Under the pieces are notes generated by a model. That model ran no database searches and had not been told where the DNA came from. It worked only from the letters and a program-made list of their open reading frames with translations. 64,000 nt of DNA from Wolbachia endosymbiont (group B) of Parapoynx stratiotata (GTDB lineage: Bacteria > Pseudomonadota > Alphaproteobacteria > Rickettsiales > Anaplasmataceae): the NCBI RefSeq assembly GCF_947250635.1, contig NZ_OX366335.1, positions 372,001 through 436,000 of the forward strand. Reading direction: 5' to 3'. The position numbers were made by a program, and so were the translations under genes. This document shows positions 1 to 17,043 of the stretch, one piece after another. The first letter of the stretch is position 1. Each line of letters opens with the position of its first letter.

Positions 1-7386
<7,386 letters not shown>

Positions 7387-7420
7387 ATATAGCTAATGAG
7401 GTAGTATGTTTAATCTGTTT

Positions 7421-8407
7421 TTAACTAAAAAAATCAATTATATTTTCTTTCACCTCTGTGCTGTCTATTATGTTATTTACTCTTACACGAAATTCAGATG
7501 AGTTTTGAAGCCCGCTACTGTACCATCCTATATGTTTGCGGGCCATCTTTATTCCTGTATCGCTTCCATAGTACTCAAGAATACTGTCATAATGCTTGAG
7601 TATTATGCTTAATCTCTCTGAGGCTGTTGGCTCATAAACTTTATTTCCACTCAAAAAGTTTATTGCTTGATTAATCAGCCAAGGTTTGCCGTAAGCACCA
7701 CGACCTATCATCACTCCGTCTGCCCCTGATTCTTTGAGCGCGTTTTGAATATCGTCCAAATTTTTAATATCCCCATTTACTATAACCGGAATTTTTACCT
7801 GCTCTTTGACATTTCTAACGAATTTCCAATCTGCTTGACCATTATAAAGCTGTGCCCTTGTCCTTCCATGTACAGTAATCATCTTTGCTCCCAAATCTTC
7901 TGCAATTTTTGCCAAGCGCGGAGCATTACGATTTTCGTCATTCCATCCAGTACGCATTTTTACTGTAACTGGCACACTTACTGCCTTGACTACAGCTTCT
8001 ATTATCTCAGCAGCCTTTTTTTCATCACGCATAAGTGCTGATCCTGCGTAACCGTTTACAACTTTTTTAACTGGACAACCAAAATTTATATCTATGATTT
8101 TCGCACCCATGTCCTCATTTAACTTTGCAGCTTCCGCCATAATATCAGGCTCACAACCAGCAAGTTGTACAGCGGTTAGTTCATCAACTTTTGCTTTTTG
8201 CATGCTCTGGCGAGTTTGCATGATCATAGCCCTGCTTGCAATCATTTCTGAGACTAACAAACCTGCACCAAGTTTTTTTACAATACTCCTAAACGGATAA
8301 TCAGTCACTCCAGACATCGGAGCTAAAATTACTGGAGAATCAATAGCCAAATTTCCTATTTGGAGGGACACAGGCTTTCTAGTCGCTAGAAAATGCATTT
8401 TTGACAC
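7421..8407 (-). CDS. dusB: tRNA-dihydrouridine synthase, DusB type
   Basis: This is an FMN-dependent enzyme that reduces uridine to dihydrouridine in the D loop of tRNAs. The N-terminus has the family [12 protein letters not shown] segment, followed by the [10 protein letters not shown] active-site region containing the catalytic Cys, then VKMRTGW, TVHGRTR and [13 protein letters not shown], all in Dus order. The length of 328 aa is normal. The longest start is a GTG at 8407; an ATG at 8398 (MHFLATRK) is equally plausible and neither has a clear ribosome binding site. The start region overlaps the 3' end of the upstream OTU-protease gene by up to 29 bases on the same strand, suggesting coupled translation. 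It converges with rpoBC. Confidence 0.93.
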   Translation of the reverse strand: MSKMHFLATRKPVSLQIGNLAIDSPVILAPMSGVTDYPFRSIVKKLGAGLLVSEMIASRAMIMQTRQSMQKAKVDELTAVQLAGCEPDIMAEAAKLNEDMGAKIIDINFGCPVKKVVNGYAGSALMRDEKKAAEIIEAVVKAVSVPVTVKMRTGWNDENRNAPRLAKIAEDLGAKMITVHGRTRAQLYNGQADWKFVRNVKEQVKIPVIVNGDIKNLDDIQNALKESGADGVMIGRGAYGKPWLINQAINFLSGNKVYEPTASERLSIILKHYDSILEYYGSDTGIKMARKHIGWYSSGLQNSSEFRVRVNNIIDSTEVKENIIDFFS

Positions 8408-9677
8408 CGTTATAAGCTGACATTATAACATCTTGCATAAATGAATTTGCTTTCTCTATAAGAGAAGGCTCCGCCTCTACTACCTTAGCTCTCTCGTAAT
8501 GACCAGGTTTTAAGTATATTGTTTCTTGTTTTTTATTTCCCCATAGTTCGTTGTTCCGTTGATAACCTTCATTTATCATTTCAGGATTTGGCTTAAATAT
8601 ACCTTGATTATGTGATATATGAGGATGAAGGTGGATTTCGATATTTGCCAACGAAGCTAAGATAGGAATTTCTTCTATGAAAATAAAGTAATTTTGACTA
8701 CTAATTGCCTCTAGATAAGATCTATAAATGGATTTGCCATTCAGAAAAGAATTTGTCACACTTTCGCTACTATAATTTTTGTCATATCTTTTTGTGCTGA
8801 TAAGGTTATTAACAGCAAGTTCTCTTAAGTTACTACTCACTTCATTTTCAGGTAATCCTGTACTAAGTAGTTTTTTTATCAATTTTTCAACCTTTTTTTC
8901 AACCTTTTTTATTTTCTTTTTTGTGTGCTCAGCTAACTTTTCTATTTCCTTATACTTATCTGTTAGATCTCTTGGCCTGTCTAAAAACATATTAAAAACT
9001 GTCCGTAATTCAGCTCTTAAAGCAGGTGGCATTCTTTCATCATCTAAAGAATTGAATTGACTTAAAAATTTATGCCACTCTAATCTCATTTCTTGTGCTT
9101 TTTCAGCTCTATATTTACTGGAATCACCTTTCTTCGCTCCAAACACAGCATGGAAAAAGCAGTTACCGTCCCCTACAGTATAACATCGAACAACTTTTGT
9201 TTGTTTAGGTTGCTCACTTTTTGTTGAGCTGATACTAATACCACTATCTGTAGATGGAGAATAGGAATTTCTACGTACCCTCTTATCCGAATCATCTGTT
9301 TTTCTTGATATAACATCTAGTCCACTGTCCAATGATTGACTTCTTGTGAATTTTTGCTCTTTTGGACTCTTTTCTTCCTTTACAGTTCCTTTTCCATCAA
9401 CATAACCTTTTACCAAGTGAAATAAAGGTTCGACGATCATTTTATACGTCGCTGCAAGCACTATTCCCATTAAGATCCAAGCTAAAGGATGAAAAATTAG
9501 CATAGCAAGTGGTAAGGTTAAGAGGAAAGACCCCACTATCAGTCCCAAACAGCCGATAGTAACTGTAGCTGCTAAGTATATACCAAGCGCATAAATGGCA
9601 AATCTTCCACCAGCTTTAAGTTTGGTGAAGTGAGTACTCTCTTTAAATTCATCGTATTTTTCTATGACGCCTAACAT
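8379..9677 (-). CDS. OTU-like cysteine protease with N-terminal membrane segments
   Basis: This is a probable effector-type deubiquitinase. Starting at the ATG at 9677 (432 aa; the frame is open to a TTG at 9707), the protein has two hydrophobic segments at about residues 25-80, a Ser/Lys-rich linker, and an OTU core. The core opens with [13 protein letters not shown], where D170 and C173 match the OTU catalytic Asp/Cys block. A Lys/Glu-rich predicted coiled coil spans about 237-275. The catalytic His block is KPGHYE with H393. OTU enzymes cleave ubiquitin chains in eukaryotes, and intracellular bacteria use them as effectors; Wolbachia has no ubiquitin, so a host target is the natural inference. 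It overlaps dusB downstream. Activity and secretion are not shown by the sequence. Confidence 0.8.
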   Translation of the reverse strand: MLGVIEKYDEFKESTHFTKLKAGGRFAIYALGIYLAATVTIGCLGLIVGSFLLTLPLAMLIFHPLAWILMGIVLAATYKMIVEPLFHLVKGYVDGKGTVKEEKSPKEQKFTRSQSLDSGLDVISRKTDDSDKRVRRNSYSPSTDSGISISSTKSEQPKQTKVVRCYTVGDGNCFFHAVFGAKKGDSSKYRAEKAQEMRLEWHKFLSQFNSLDDERMPPALRAELRTVFNMFLDRPRDLTDKYKEIEKLAEHTKKKIKKVEKKVEKLIKKLLSTGLPENEVSSNLRELAVNNLISTKRYDKNYSSESVTNSFLNGKSIYRSYLEAISSQNYFIFIEEIPILASLANIEIHLHPHISHNQGIFKPNPEMINEGYQRNNELWGNKKQETIYLKPGHYERAKVVEAEPSLIEKANSFMQDVIMSAYNGVKNAFSSD

Positions 9678-9804
9678 ATTATATTTTACGTTTATTAATT
9701 CTAGCAAATTATGAAGGTAAAATCAATATTAGCATTTATATGTAAAAATATTGAGCATTCAAAGCTTTTGAAGTAGAGTAATGATGTTAGTAATAGCACA
9801 ACAT

Positions 9805-11085
9805 ATGCATGATATAGAACATATACGCAAAAACCCTAAAGGATTTGAAAAAGCAATAAAAAGCAGAGGGGTGAAAGAATTTACTGCAAAAGAAATATTA
9901 GAGATTGACCATAAAAAAAGATCACTGACTACTAAATTGCAAGCTTTAAATAAGCAACGAAACGAGGTCACGGAAGAAATAAAGAGGCTTAAAATGAACA
10001 AAAGCCCATGTGAAGAACAAGTAAAGTTATCAAAAAGCATCACAAGTGAGATAGAGACAATCAGCCTCAAGGAGCAAACAGAAAAAAATAAGTTAGTGAA
10101 TGTTTTATCTAACTTGCCGAATATTCCTGCGCAAGATGTGCCAATAGGCGCAGATGAGAACTCTAATTTAGAGGTGAGAAGATATGGAGGAAAAAGACAG
10201 TTTGATTTTGTACCGGAATCTCATTATGAACTCGGAGAAAAATTAGGTTTAATAGACTTCGAACAAGCGGCGAAAATTTCCGGATCAAGATTTGCGATAT
10301 TAAAAGGACAGTTAGCTAAGCTTGGACGAGCGCTAATAAATTTTATGCTTGAAATGCATGTTAATGAATTTGGCTATACTGAAGTGTACCACCCAGCTTT
10401 GGTGAAAAACGAAGCTATGTATAATGTTGGTCAGCTACCGAAATTTTCTGACGATTCGTATTTAACTACCGACGAATTGAGATTAATTCCCACAAGTGAA
10501 GTGTTTTTAACGAATTTGGTTGCTGATAAAATAGTAGAGGAAAAAGAACTGCCTATTCGTTTTACTGCATATTCAGAATGTTTTCGTAAAGAAGCAGGCA
10601 GCGCAGGACGAGACACCAGGGGCATGATAAGGCAACACCAATTTGGTAAAGTGGAGTTGGTGAGTATTACAGCTGAAGACCAATCAAATGATGAACTTGA
10701 GCGCATGACGAGTGTTGTTGAAGAGATATTAAAAAAACTAGAATTACCGTACAGAGTAATGCTACTTTGCAGTGGCGATATGGCTTTTGCTGCACAAAAG
10801 ACTTATGACATAGAGGTATGGTTACCTGAGCAAAATAAATATAGAGAAATATCAAGCTGCTCAAATTGCGGTACGTTCCAGGCAAGAAGAATGAATACTA
10901 AATACTTCTTAGAAACTGACAGAAAAACAAAAAAATACGTTCACACTTTAAACGGCTCAGCTTTAGCCATAGGAAGAACAATTGTTGCCATAATGGAGAA
11001 TTATCAAAATTCCGATGGGTCAGTTACAATACCAAACGTGTTGCAAAGATACATGAGTAATGATACTGTTATAAGCAAACAATAA
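9805..11085 (+). CDS. serS: Seryl-tRNA synthetase
   Basis: This class II synthetase charges tRNA-Ser. The N-terminal coiled-coil arm (residues about 25-100, Lys/Glu rich) is followed by the catalytic core: motif 2 [14 protein letters not shown] near residues 259-272 and motif 3 [18 protein letters not shown] near 382-399. I chose the ATG at 9805 ([14 protein letters not shown], 426 aa) because SerRS proteins begin at about this point. The frame is open to 9781 but the extra eight residues (MMLVIAQH) look non-conserved and no ribosome binding site precedes either ATG. It is divergent from the OTU-protease gene, with a short shared upstream region. Confidence 0.96.
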   Translation: MHDIEHIRKNPKGFEKAIKSRGVKEFTAKEILEIDHKKRSLTTKLQALNKQRNEVTEEIKRLKMNKSPCEEQVKLSKSITSEIETISLKEQTEKNKLVNVLSNLPNIPAQDVPIGADENSNLEVRRYGGKRQFDFVPESHYELGEKLGLIDFEQAAKISGSRFAILKGQLAKLGRALINFMLEMHVNEFGYTEVYHPALVKNEAMYNVGQLPKFSDDSYLTTDELRLIPTSEVFLTNLVADKIVEEKELPIRFTAYSECFRKEAGSAGRDTRGMIRQHQFGKVELVSITAEDQSNDELERMTSVVEEILKKLELPYRVMLLCSGDMAFAAQKTYDIEVWLPEQNKYREISSCSNCGTFQARRMNTKYFLETDRKTKKYVHTLNGSALAIGRTIVAIMENYQNSDGSVTIPNVLQRYMSNDTVISKQ

Positions 11086-11116
11086 TTTTGACATATAGAA
11101 AAGCGAGGAAATAAAG

Positions 11117-12388
11117 ATGAAGGTTCTGGTTATAGGTTCTGGTGGGCGTGAGCATGCTTTACTTTGGGCTTTAAAGAAGTCTCCTACCTTGACTAAGTTA
11201 TATGTTACTCCTGGTCGCCCGGCCATGGAAAATTTTGGAGTTCTTGTGAATATAAATATTCAAGATTCAGTGGATGTTACACAATTTTGCAAGAAAGAAA
11301 ATATAGAGCTAGTGATTATTGGTCCAGAGCAGCCGATAATTAATGGGCTTGCTGATGATTTAACTGCGGAGGGGATAAACGTTTTTGCTCCAAGTCAAGC
11401 AGCTGCAAAACTTGAGGCATCAAAGTCTTTTACGAAGGAACTATGTAAACAATATGGTATACCGACCGCCAAGTATGAACGTTTTATTGATGAAAGGTTA
11501 GCTAAAAATTTTGTCCGTAGTAATAAAATAAAATTTCCGCTTGTAATTAAAGCAAATGGAATTGCAGCAGGGAAAGGCGTCATAATATGCCACACAGAAA
11601 ATGAAGCTTTTTCAGCAATAGATTCAATGCTAGTGGAGAAAAATCTTGGTGAGTCAGGTGAAGAAATAATCATAGAAGAGTTTTTAATTGGAGAGGAAGT
11701 AAGTTTTTTTGCTCTTATTGATGGGTTGAAGGTAGTAACCCTTGGGTGTGCAAAAGATTACAAGAGAGTTGGTGAAAATAACGAGGGACAAAATACCGGA
11801 GGCATGGGGTCATACTCATCACCTTCGATTATAAGTAAGGAGATGGAGCAAAAAATTATCCAAAAAATAATATATCCTACAATTCAAGCACTGACTAACA
11901 TGGGAACATCCTATAAAGGCGTACTCTTTGCTGGTTTAATGATTTGCAAAGATAGTCCAAAGCTTCTTGAGTATAATGTTAGGTTTGGGGATCCGGAAAT
12001 ACAATCTATTTTACCTAGACTTGATCCAAATTGTGATTTGTTAAAGTTGATGTTGTCAGTTGCAGAAGGCAAGTTAAATACAAAAATGGTGGAGTTTAAT
12101 CACAAAACTACAGTTTGTGTAGTTGTTGCAAGTAAAGGCTATCCTGGTGATTATCAAAAAGGAGAGGTAATTAAAGGATTGGATAAAATTGAAAACATTC
12201 CTGGTGTGCTAGTTTTTCATGCTGGTACTAAGTTGGATGAAAGTGGTAATTGGATTTCCGATGGCGGAAGAGTGCTAAATATAGTAGGAGAAGGAAACAC
12301 TGTGGAAGAAGCTAAAAGTAAAGTGTACTCAGCGTTAAATTTTCTAGAATGGTCAGGTGGGTTCTTCAGGTATGATATTGGTAGTTAA
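11117..12388 (+). CDS. purD: Phosphoribosylamine-glycine ligase (GAR synthetase)
   Basis: PurD joins phosphoribosylamine and glycine using ATP in de novo purine synthesis. The 423-aa protein begins with the family signature MKVLVIGSGGREHALLWAL. It carries an ATP-grasp core with IKANGIAAGKGVI, EEFLIGEEVSFFALIDG, GGMGSYSSP and the metal-binding end LEYNVRFGDPEIQ, in normal order and length. A GAGGAAA ribosome binding site lies just before the ATG. The gene sits 31 bases after serS on the same strand and may share its transcript. purH and guaB elsewhere in the window belong to the same wider pathway. Confidence 0.97.
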   Translation: MKVLVIGSGGREHALLWALKKSPTLTKLYVTPGRPAMENFGVLVNINIQDSVDVTQFCKKENIELVIIGPEQPIINGLADDLTAEGINVFAPSQAAAKLEASKSFTKELCKQYGIPTAKYERFIDERLAKNFVRSNKIKFPLVIKANGIAAGKGVIICHTENEAFSAIDSMLVEKNLGESGEEIIIEEFLIGEEVSFFALIDGLKVVTLGCAKDYKRVGENNEGQNTGGMGSYSSPSIISKEMEQKIIQKIIYPTIQALTNMGTSYKGVLFAGLMICKDSPKLLEYNVRFGDPEIQSILPRLDPNCDLLKLMLSVAEGKLNTKMVEFNHKTTVCVVVASKGYPGDYQKGEVIKGLDKIENIPGVLVFHAGTKLDESGNWISDGGRVLNIVGEGNTVEEAKSKVYSALNFLEWSGGFFRYDIGS

Positions 12389-12711
12389 TTTAGCTCATGC
12401 AGAAACAAAAAAAGTCACTTTGTAAGCAGTAAACTAAAGAAAAACATGATATCTGTTCAGATTCATGTGAAACCAGTGCTTCTTTTCTTGTCATGAAAGT
12501 AGCTGACACTGGGATCCAGGTTGATGAAAGCACACTAGCATAGAAAGTGGTTACAACGTTTTCGATGAGATTATATGGAAAACTGGATTCCAGTGTCAAG
12601 CACTGGAATGACACCCTCTATTATGCAAATTACCTGCTAATTGCAATGTTCGTACAGATGTGGGTCACGCGCTGGAATAACACCCTTGGTGGTAACAACT
12701 AAAGAAAAATA
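12389..12711. repeat. Intergenic cluster of dispersed palindromic repeats
   Basis: No gene is visible in this 323-base gap. It holds the repeat module 'gtagctgacactgggatcc' (about 12498-12517), its inverted counterpart 'ctggattccagtgtcaagca' (about 12583-12602), and the 'gcaatgttcgtacag' module (about 12641-12657). The same modules recur near 16810, 24210-24420, 35750-35940, 43630 and 46930. A 74-aa minus-strand frame across it is made of repeat sequence and is not a credible gene. Confidence 0.75.
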
Positions 12712-13206
12712 TCAACTAGGTTTATAGTCTATTACTACTGTTTTTGCAATTTTGTCGTGAAGAAATTGTTTACGCTGGTCAAGGATTGCAAATAATATGA
12801 TTAAGATTGATACAACTATGAATAGACTAGAAATATTGAATAGTGTGTAGCAGATTATAAAATATAATACTCCAAAAACTGCTGTTCTGCTTATTGCTTG
12901 TATTAGAGTGATTTTTTCAAGTGTATTTTCGTCTTTTACACGCATGCGAAGTAACAATTGTCCTGGAGTACCACCAAATTCTATTATCGTAAATACATAA
13001 AATATTAATTCCAATATCAACCCTATTACTTGTATAGCTACTGCTTTATCTAAAAACATTTCAGTTACATTGAGTGATAGAGAATATGCCAAAGTAAATC
13101 CAATGATAAATCCGATAACAAACCCCATTCCCTGTACTAAAATATAATCGATTGCAAATGCAAAAATACGTCTTGTAATCCCTGCATAACTTATTTTAGT
13201 ATCCAT
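12712..13206 (-). CDS. RDD family membrane protein
   Basis: A small integral membrane protein of the RDD family, whose functions are mostly unknown (some members are implicated in ion transport). The N-terminus ITRRIFAFAIDYILVQ contains the family Arg and Asp before the first membrane helix. Further hydrophobic helices follow at roughly residues 20-50, 60-85 and 110-145, and the conserved GGTPGQLLLRMRV segment lies between. I chose the ATG at 13206 (164 aa, MDTKISYAG) because GGAAAG lies a few bases upstream. The frame stays open to an ATG at 13251, but that one has no ribosome binding site. No partner gene is evident. Confidence 0.8.
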   Translation of the reverse strand: MDTKISYAGITRRIFAFAIDYILVQGMGFVIGFIIGFTLAYSLSLNVTEMFLDKAVAIQVIGLILELIFYVFTIIEFGGTPGQLLLRMRVKDENTLEKITLIQAISRTAVFGVLYFIICYTLFNISSLFIVVSILIILFAILDQRKQFLHDKIAKTVVIDYKPS

Positions 13207-13349
13207 ACACTTTCCATATTTTGCAATGCTATAACCAGCATAAAAGTTCATTATTAAATAACCATAAATATACTGATTTGGGTAATATTAGCTACTTGTA
13301 CTGCTCTATCATTTGAATTAACATTAAATCATTTACAGTTAAGGAAGTT

Positions 13350-14777
13350 ATGTCAACATCAGTCACAGTTGCGTATGGTGATGGTATCGGACCAGAAATT
13401 ATGGAAGCGGTGCTGTCGATATTGCGTGAAGCGAAAGCAGAGATCTCAATAGATATTATTGAAATAGGAGAGCGTGTTTATAGTAAGGAATGGTCTCATG
13501 GAATTTCTCCGAGTGGTTGGGAATCTATCGAAAGGACAAAGATATTACTCAAATCTCCAACAACAACCCCTCAAGGTAAAGGGCACAAAAGCTTAAACGT
13601 TGCACTCAGAAAGAACTTAGGGCTGTATGCAAACATTAGACCATGCATTTCGTATCACCCTGTTATAGAAAATAAATTCGATAAATTTGATGTTGTTGTA
13701 ATACGTGAAAATGAAGAAGACGTTTATACGGGAATAGAGCATAGGCTCACTGGTGACTCGTACCAATGCACTAAAATTATTACTAGATCTGGCTCAGAAA
13801 AAATATGCAGGTACGCTTTTGAATATGCGAAAAAACATAACAGAAAGAAAGTAACTTGCCTGACTAAAGACAACATAATGAAAATGACTGACGGCGCTTT
13901 TCATGCAGCGTTTGATCGTATTGCAAAAGAATATCCGGATATAAAGGCGGAACATTATATAGTTGATATTGGAATGGCACGTGTTGCCACAGAACCCGAG
14001 AATTTCGATGTTATAGTAACTGAAAATCTATATGGCGACATATTATCAGACATAGTAGCACAAACCTCAGGTTCTGTAGGGCTTGCAGGAAGTAGCAATA
14101 TAGGTAATGAATATGCAATGTTTGAAGCGGTTCACGGTTCTGCTCCTGATATTGCAGGAAAAAATATAGCTAATCCTTCTGGTCTTTTAAATGCCGCAGT
14201 ACATATGTTGGTCTATATTGGTCAAGTGAGTACTGCAAAACTAATCTACGATGCATGGCTCAAGACTTTGGAAGATGGAGTACATACCGCTGATTTATAT
14301 AAGGAGAAAAAGAGTAAACAAAAGGTTGGAACAAAAGAATTTGCAAAAGCTGTTATAGATAATCTAGGGAAAAAACCCACAACGTTATCTGAGCTTATAA
14401 TTAGCAGTGATTCGGATAGTAAAATAAATAAAGTACAAGACCATTACGAACAAGATTACAAAGTTAAAAAGCTAGTGGGTAGTGATATAGCGCTTGCCTG
14501 GGACAAATCCAACAATTTTGATCAAATAGTAGGATTATTAGAATCGAGTAATCTGCAGATGATAGCAATATACTCAAAGGGTCTTGCAGTTTGGCCAGGA
14601 AGTTCAAAATCTTTAAGTGACCAAATAACTTGTAGGTTTATTGCGAATAGTGAAAAGAAAACTATTACAAATAGTGACGTGAATAATTTACTAATCAAAC
14701 TCGAAGAAAATAACTTTAATGTAGTGAGAATGGATAAGTTGTATTTGTATGATGGGAAAGAGGGTTTCTTCTCTTAG
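13350..14777 (+). CDS. icd: Isocitrate dehydrogenase (NADP-type, rickettsial long form)
   Basis: This TCA-cycle enzyme oxidises isocitrate to 2-oxoglutarate with reduction of NADP. The nucleotide and substrate regions of the isocitrate/isopropylmalate dehydrogenase family are clear: GDGIGPEIM (residues about 10-18), VVVIRENEEDVYTGIEH (about 113-129), the metal-site block ENLYGDILSDI (about 226-236) and EAVHGSAPDIAGKNIANPSG (about 258-277). At 475 aa it is longer than the roughly 410 aa of E. coli Icd, because about 130 residues follow the catalytic core. That C-terminal extension also occurs in rickettsial homologues, to my knowledge. The ATG follows AAGGAAG. Confidence 0.93.
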   Translation: MSTSVTVAYGDGIGPEIMEAVLSILREAKAEISIDIIEIGERVYSKEWSHGISPSGWESIERTKILLKSPTTTPQGKGHKSLNVALRKNLGLYANIRPCISYHPVIENKFDKFDVVVIRENEEDVYTGIEHRLTGDSYQCTKIITRSGSEKICRYAFEYAKKHNRKKVTCLTKDNIMKMTDGAFHAAFDRIAKEYPDIKAEHYIVDIGMARVATEPENFDVIVTENLYGDILSDIVAQTSGSVGLAGSSNIGNEYAMFEAVHGSAPDIAGKNIANPSGLLNAAVHMLVYIGQVSTAKLIYDAWLKTLEDGVHTADLYKEKKSKQKVGTKEFAKAVIDNLGKKPTTLSELIISSDSDSKINKVQDHYEQDYKVKKLVGSDIALAWDKSNNFDQIVGLLESSNLQMIAIYSKGLAVWPGSSKSLSDQITCRFIANSEKKTITNSDVNNLLIKLEENNFNVVRMDKLYLYDGKEGFFS

Positions 14778-14859
14778 TGGTTGCTTGATATTTTTATGCT
14801 TGTGTGAAACATTAAATATATTATACTAATAGCATCGTGTATTTATGTGAGGTGTAGTA

Positions 14860-16116
14860 ATGAGTCAACATTTCAAGTTAACTGGTCAGGAGTTTTATGA
14901 TAATAATGATCTGTTTAACGTACTAGAGATAAAAGCTGAACAAATTGTAGGTAAGGATTATCAAGCTCTTAGCAAGTTTCTGAAAAAACAATATAATAAA
15001 TTGATACTTGTAAACCATCCTGACAAGGGTGGAGATAAAAATAGATTTAATCAAATTTGTAAAGCTCATCAAGAGCTAAAAAAATACATTGAACCTTTAG
15101 AGTCAGGAAATCCTTGTGTTAAGGTCAGCGTTGATGCTGAAAGTGATGGGCGTTTAACAGCACGTGAATTTCATTATAGAAAGAAGCTGTTCTATACACT
15201 AGGGATTAGTGAAGAAGCTATAGGTAAAGATTTTGATGAATTGACTTCTATATTAAAAAAGAATGATAGTGCGTTTGAAGAGGATGTGGAATACTATTTT
15301 TCAGGAGATATTTATAGCAGTTTTTTTAGGTCGTCAGACCCTGGCGAGCTTAATAAACGCTTATCAAAACCTAGTATGCAGCTATTTCTTTATATTTCTC
15401 CTCTAAAGGAAAAAAAGAACCTAGTAGATGAGGATAAAAAAGAATTAGCGTTAAGATTTATAGAACGTAAAAATGCCTTACTATTTATTCGGACTCTTAG
15501 TGTTCTACCCTTAGGCCTGTTAACTACAGTTACTATAGGTTGCTATTTTTCATGGTGGATCATAGCATTTAACATCGCTATTAGTAGAGCCTCTGGTTTA
15601 TTAGTGAATTATTATATGGAAAAGTATAAAAATTCAGAAATTTCCACTGATGAATTCATAAGTAAAATGAACTATATCGCGCTAGGCAGTAAGCTTCTTA
15701 TCAACTATCCTTTAGCTGCTTTTTCTGTTTATTTAGTTACAATAAATTTCATTGCTAATGGATTAACTGTTGGTGAAGCTGTACTTGGTCCACTATTGTT
15801 ATTGGCAGTATTAATTGAAGCATTAGCTCCTATTTTTTCAAAAGGCTGTGAAATATATTCTGATAAGCACATAAGAGATTTACTTGAGGAAGATCCAAGA
15901 GATAGAGTACAAAAGGAGACTGATCTGTTAGGACGGTATGATCCACGAAAACTGTTAATGCCAATTATCATGCCTCTTGTTAGAAAATGTTTTGCAGAAG
16001 TAGCAAGCGAGTTTGCTGAAAGGAATTTTGATGAGGTAAAAACTGATATGTCTGATGTTAATATTGAAGGACTATCTAATCCTCAAGCAATTGAATTTGC
16101 ACAGCAAACAGTATAG
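14860..16116 (+). CDS. J-domain membrane protein of unknown function
   Basis: The N-terminus has a DnaJ-like helix pair with the diagnostic HPD at residues 53-55 (NHPDKGGDKNRF), which in J-proteins stimulates Hsp70 (DnaK) ATPase. There is no Gly/Phe region and no zinc or peptide-binding domain, so it is not DnaJ itself. The rest is unlike anything I recognise. It has about three hydrophobic segments at residues 208-240, 276-300 and 303-327 and a charged C-terminal tail. A GAGGTG ribosome binding site precedes the ATG. It could be a membrane-anchored co-chaperone or a secreted effector that recruits an Hsp70; the sequence does not decide. Confidence 0.75.
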   Translation: MSQHFKLTGQEFYDNNDLFNVLEIKAEQIVGKDYQALSKFLKKQYNKLILVNHPDKGGDKNRFNQICKAHQELKKYIEPLESGNPCVKVSVDAESDGRLTAREFHYRKKLFYTLGISEEAIGKDFDELTSILKKNDSAFEEDVEYYFSGDIYSSFFRSSDPGELNKRLSKPSMQLFLYISPLKEKKNLVDEDKKELALRFIERKNALLFIRTLSVLPLGLLTTVTIGCYFSWWIIAFNIAISRASGLLVNYYMEKYKNSEISTDEFISKMNYIALGSKLLINYPLAAFSVYLVTINFIANGLTVGEAVLGPLLLLAVLIEALAPIFSKGCEIYSDKHIRDLLEEDPRDRVQKETDLLGRYDPRKLLMPIIMPLVRKCFAEVASEFAERNFDEVKTDMSDVNIEGLSNPQAIEFAQQTV

Positions 16117-16137
16117 TATAAGCTTTTAGCTCTATGC

Positions 16138-16785
16138 ATGGACTCAAAAAAAGTAGAACTGATATTTGAAAAATTCAAGCAATCAAATCCTGCGCCAAAA
16201 ATAGAGCTAAATTATACCAATCATTTTACGTTATTAGTTGCAATAGTTCTGTCAGCGCGGACGACCGATATAAGTGTTAATAAAATTACAAAGGAGCTAT
16301 TTAGTATCGCTGATACGCCAGAAAAAATGTTGAATCTTGGGCAAAGTGAGCTGAGAAAATGCATAAGCAGTATTGGTTTATATAATTCTAAAGCAAAAAA
16401 TATAATCGGGCTCAGTAAAATATTGATTGAGAGGTACAATAGCACAGTGCCTACTAATTTCGATGATTTGGTATCTTTACCAGGGGTTGGGAGAAAGAGC
16501 GCTAATGTGTTCTTAAATTCAGGGCTTGGTATTCCAACATTGGCAGTTGATACTCACGTTTTTAGAGTGAGCAATAGAGTTGGGCTTGTGAAAGAAAAAG
16601 ATGTACTTAAAACAGAGCAGTCTCTTTTGAATGTAGTGCCAAAAAAATACCTACTTTATGCTCATCATTGGCTAGTTTTGCATGGTAGATATGTTTGCAA
16701 AGCGCAAAAACCTTCGTGTGAAACATGCATAATTCATGATTTATGTGAGTTTGAATGTAAGAGGTTAGTATCTCTTCTTTTGTAA
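16138..16785 (+). CDS. nth: Endonuclease III
   Basis: A base-excision repair glycosylase/AP lyase that removes oxidised pyrimidines. The helix-hairpin-helix LPGVGRKSANVFL (residues about 112-124) contains the catalytic Lys, and AVDTHVFRVSNR (about 136-147) supplies the catalytic Asp. The C-terminal iron-sulphur cluster ligands are C187, C194, C197 and C203 in the family spacing C-x6-C-x2-C-x5-C. The length of 215 aa is typical. It begins 22 bases after the J-domain gene on the same strand and has no obvious ribosome binding site. Confidence 0.96.
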   Translation: MDSKKVELIFEKFKQSNPAPKIELNYTNHFTLLVAIVLSARTTDISVNKITKELFSIADTPEKMLNLGQSELRKCISSIGLYNSKAKNIIGLSKILIERYNSTVPTNFDDLVSLPGVGRKSANVFLNSGLGIPTLAVDTHVFRVSNRVGLVKEKDVLKTEQSLLNVVPKKYLLYAHHWLVLHGRYVCKAQKPSCETCIIHDLCEFECKRLVSLLL

Positions 16786-17043
16786 TTCAAGTAGCTGATC
16801 TCTATGATGGTGTCATCCGAGTAGCTGACACTGGGATGACAATGAAGGGCTAATTGATGACGCCTCTGTGCACTGCCGTTATAAAGCTGCTACTTTGATG
16901 AATAAAATGATGTCATTCCAGAGCATGGAGCTGTAATCCAGTTCTTATTACCTGATATGCTCATTTGACAGTTAAGTCTTCTCTACCCCTATTTGCATAA
17001 TACCTTCGTTCATGGTTAAAAGATACCGAGGTAGTAGGGTGTA
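16786..17043. repeat. Intergenic palindromic repeats between nth and alaS
   Basis: This gap carries 'gtagctgacactgggatgac' (about 16821-16840) and a second module, 'ccagagcatggagctgtaat' at about 16917-16936. The second is found again inverted near 26384 ('attacagctccatgcactgg'). No coding potential is seen. Confidence 0.65.

Noticed and set aside
12390..12614. A 74-aa minus-strand frame between purD and the RDD gene
   Set aside because: It is made of dispersed repeat modules and has no ribosome binding site.
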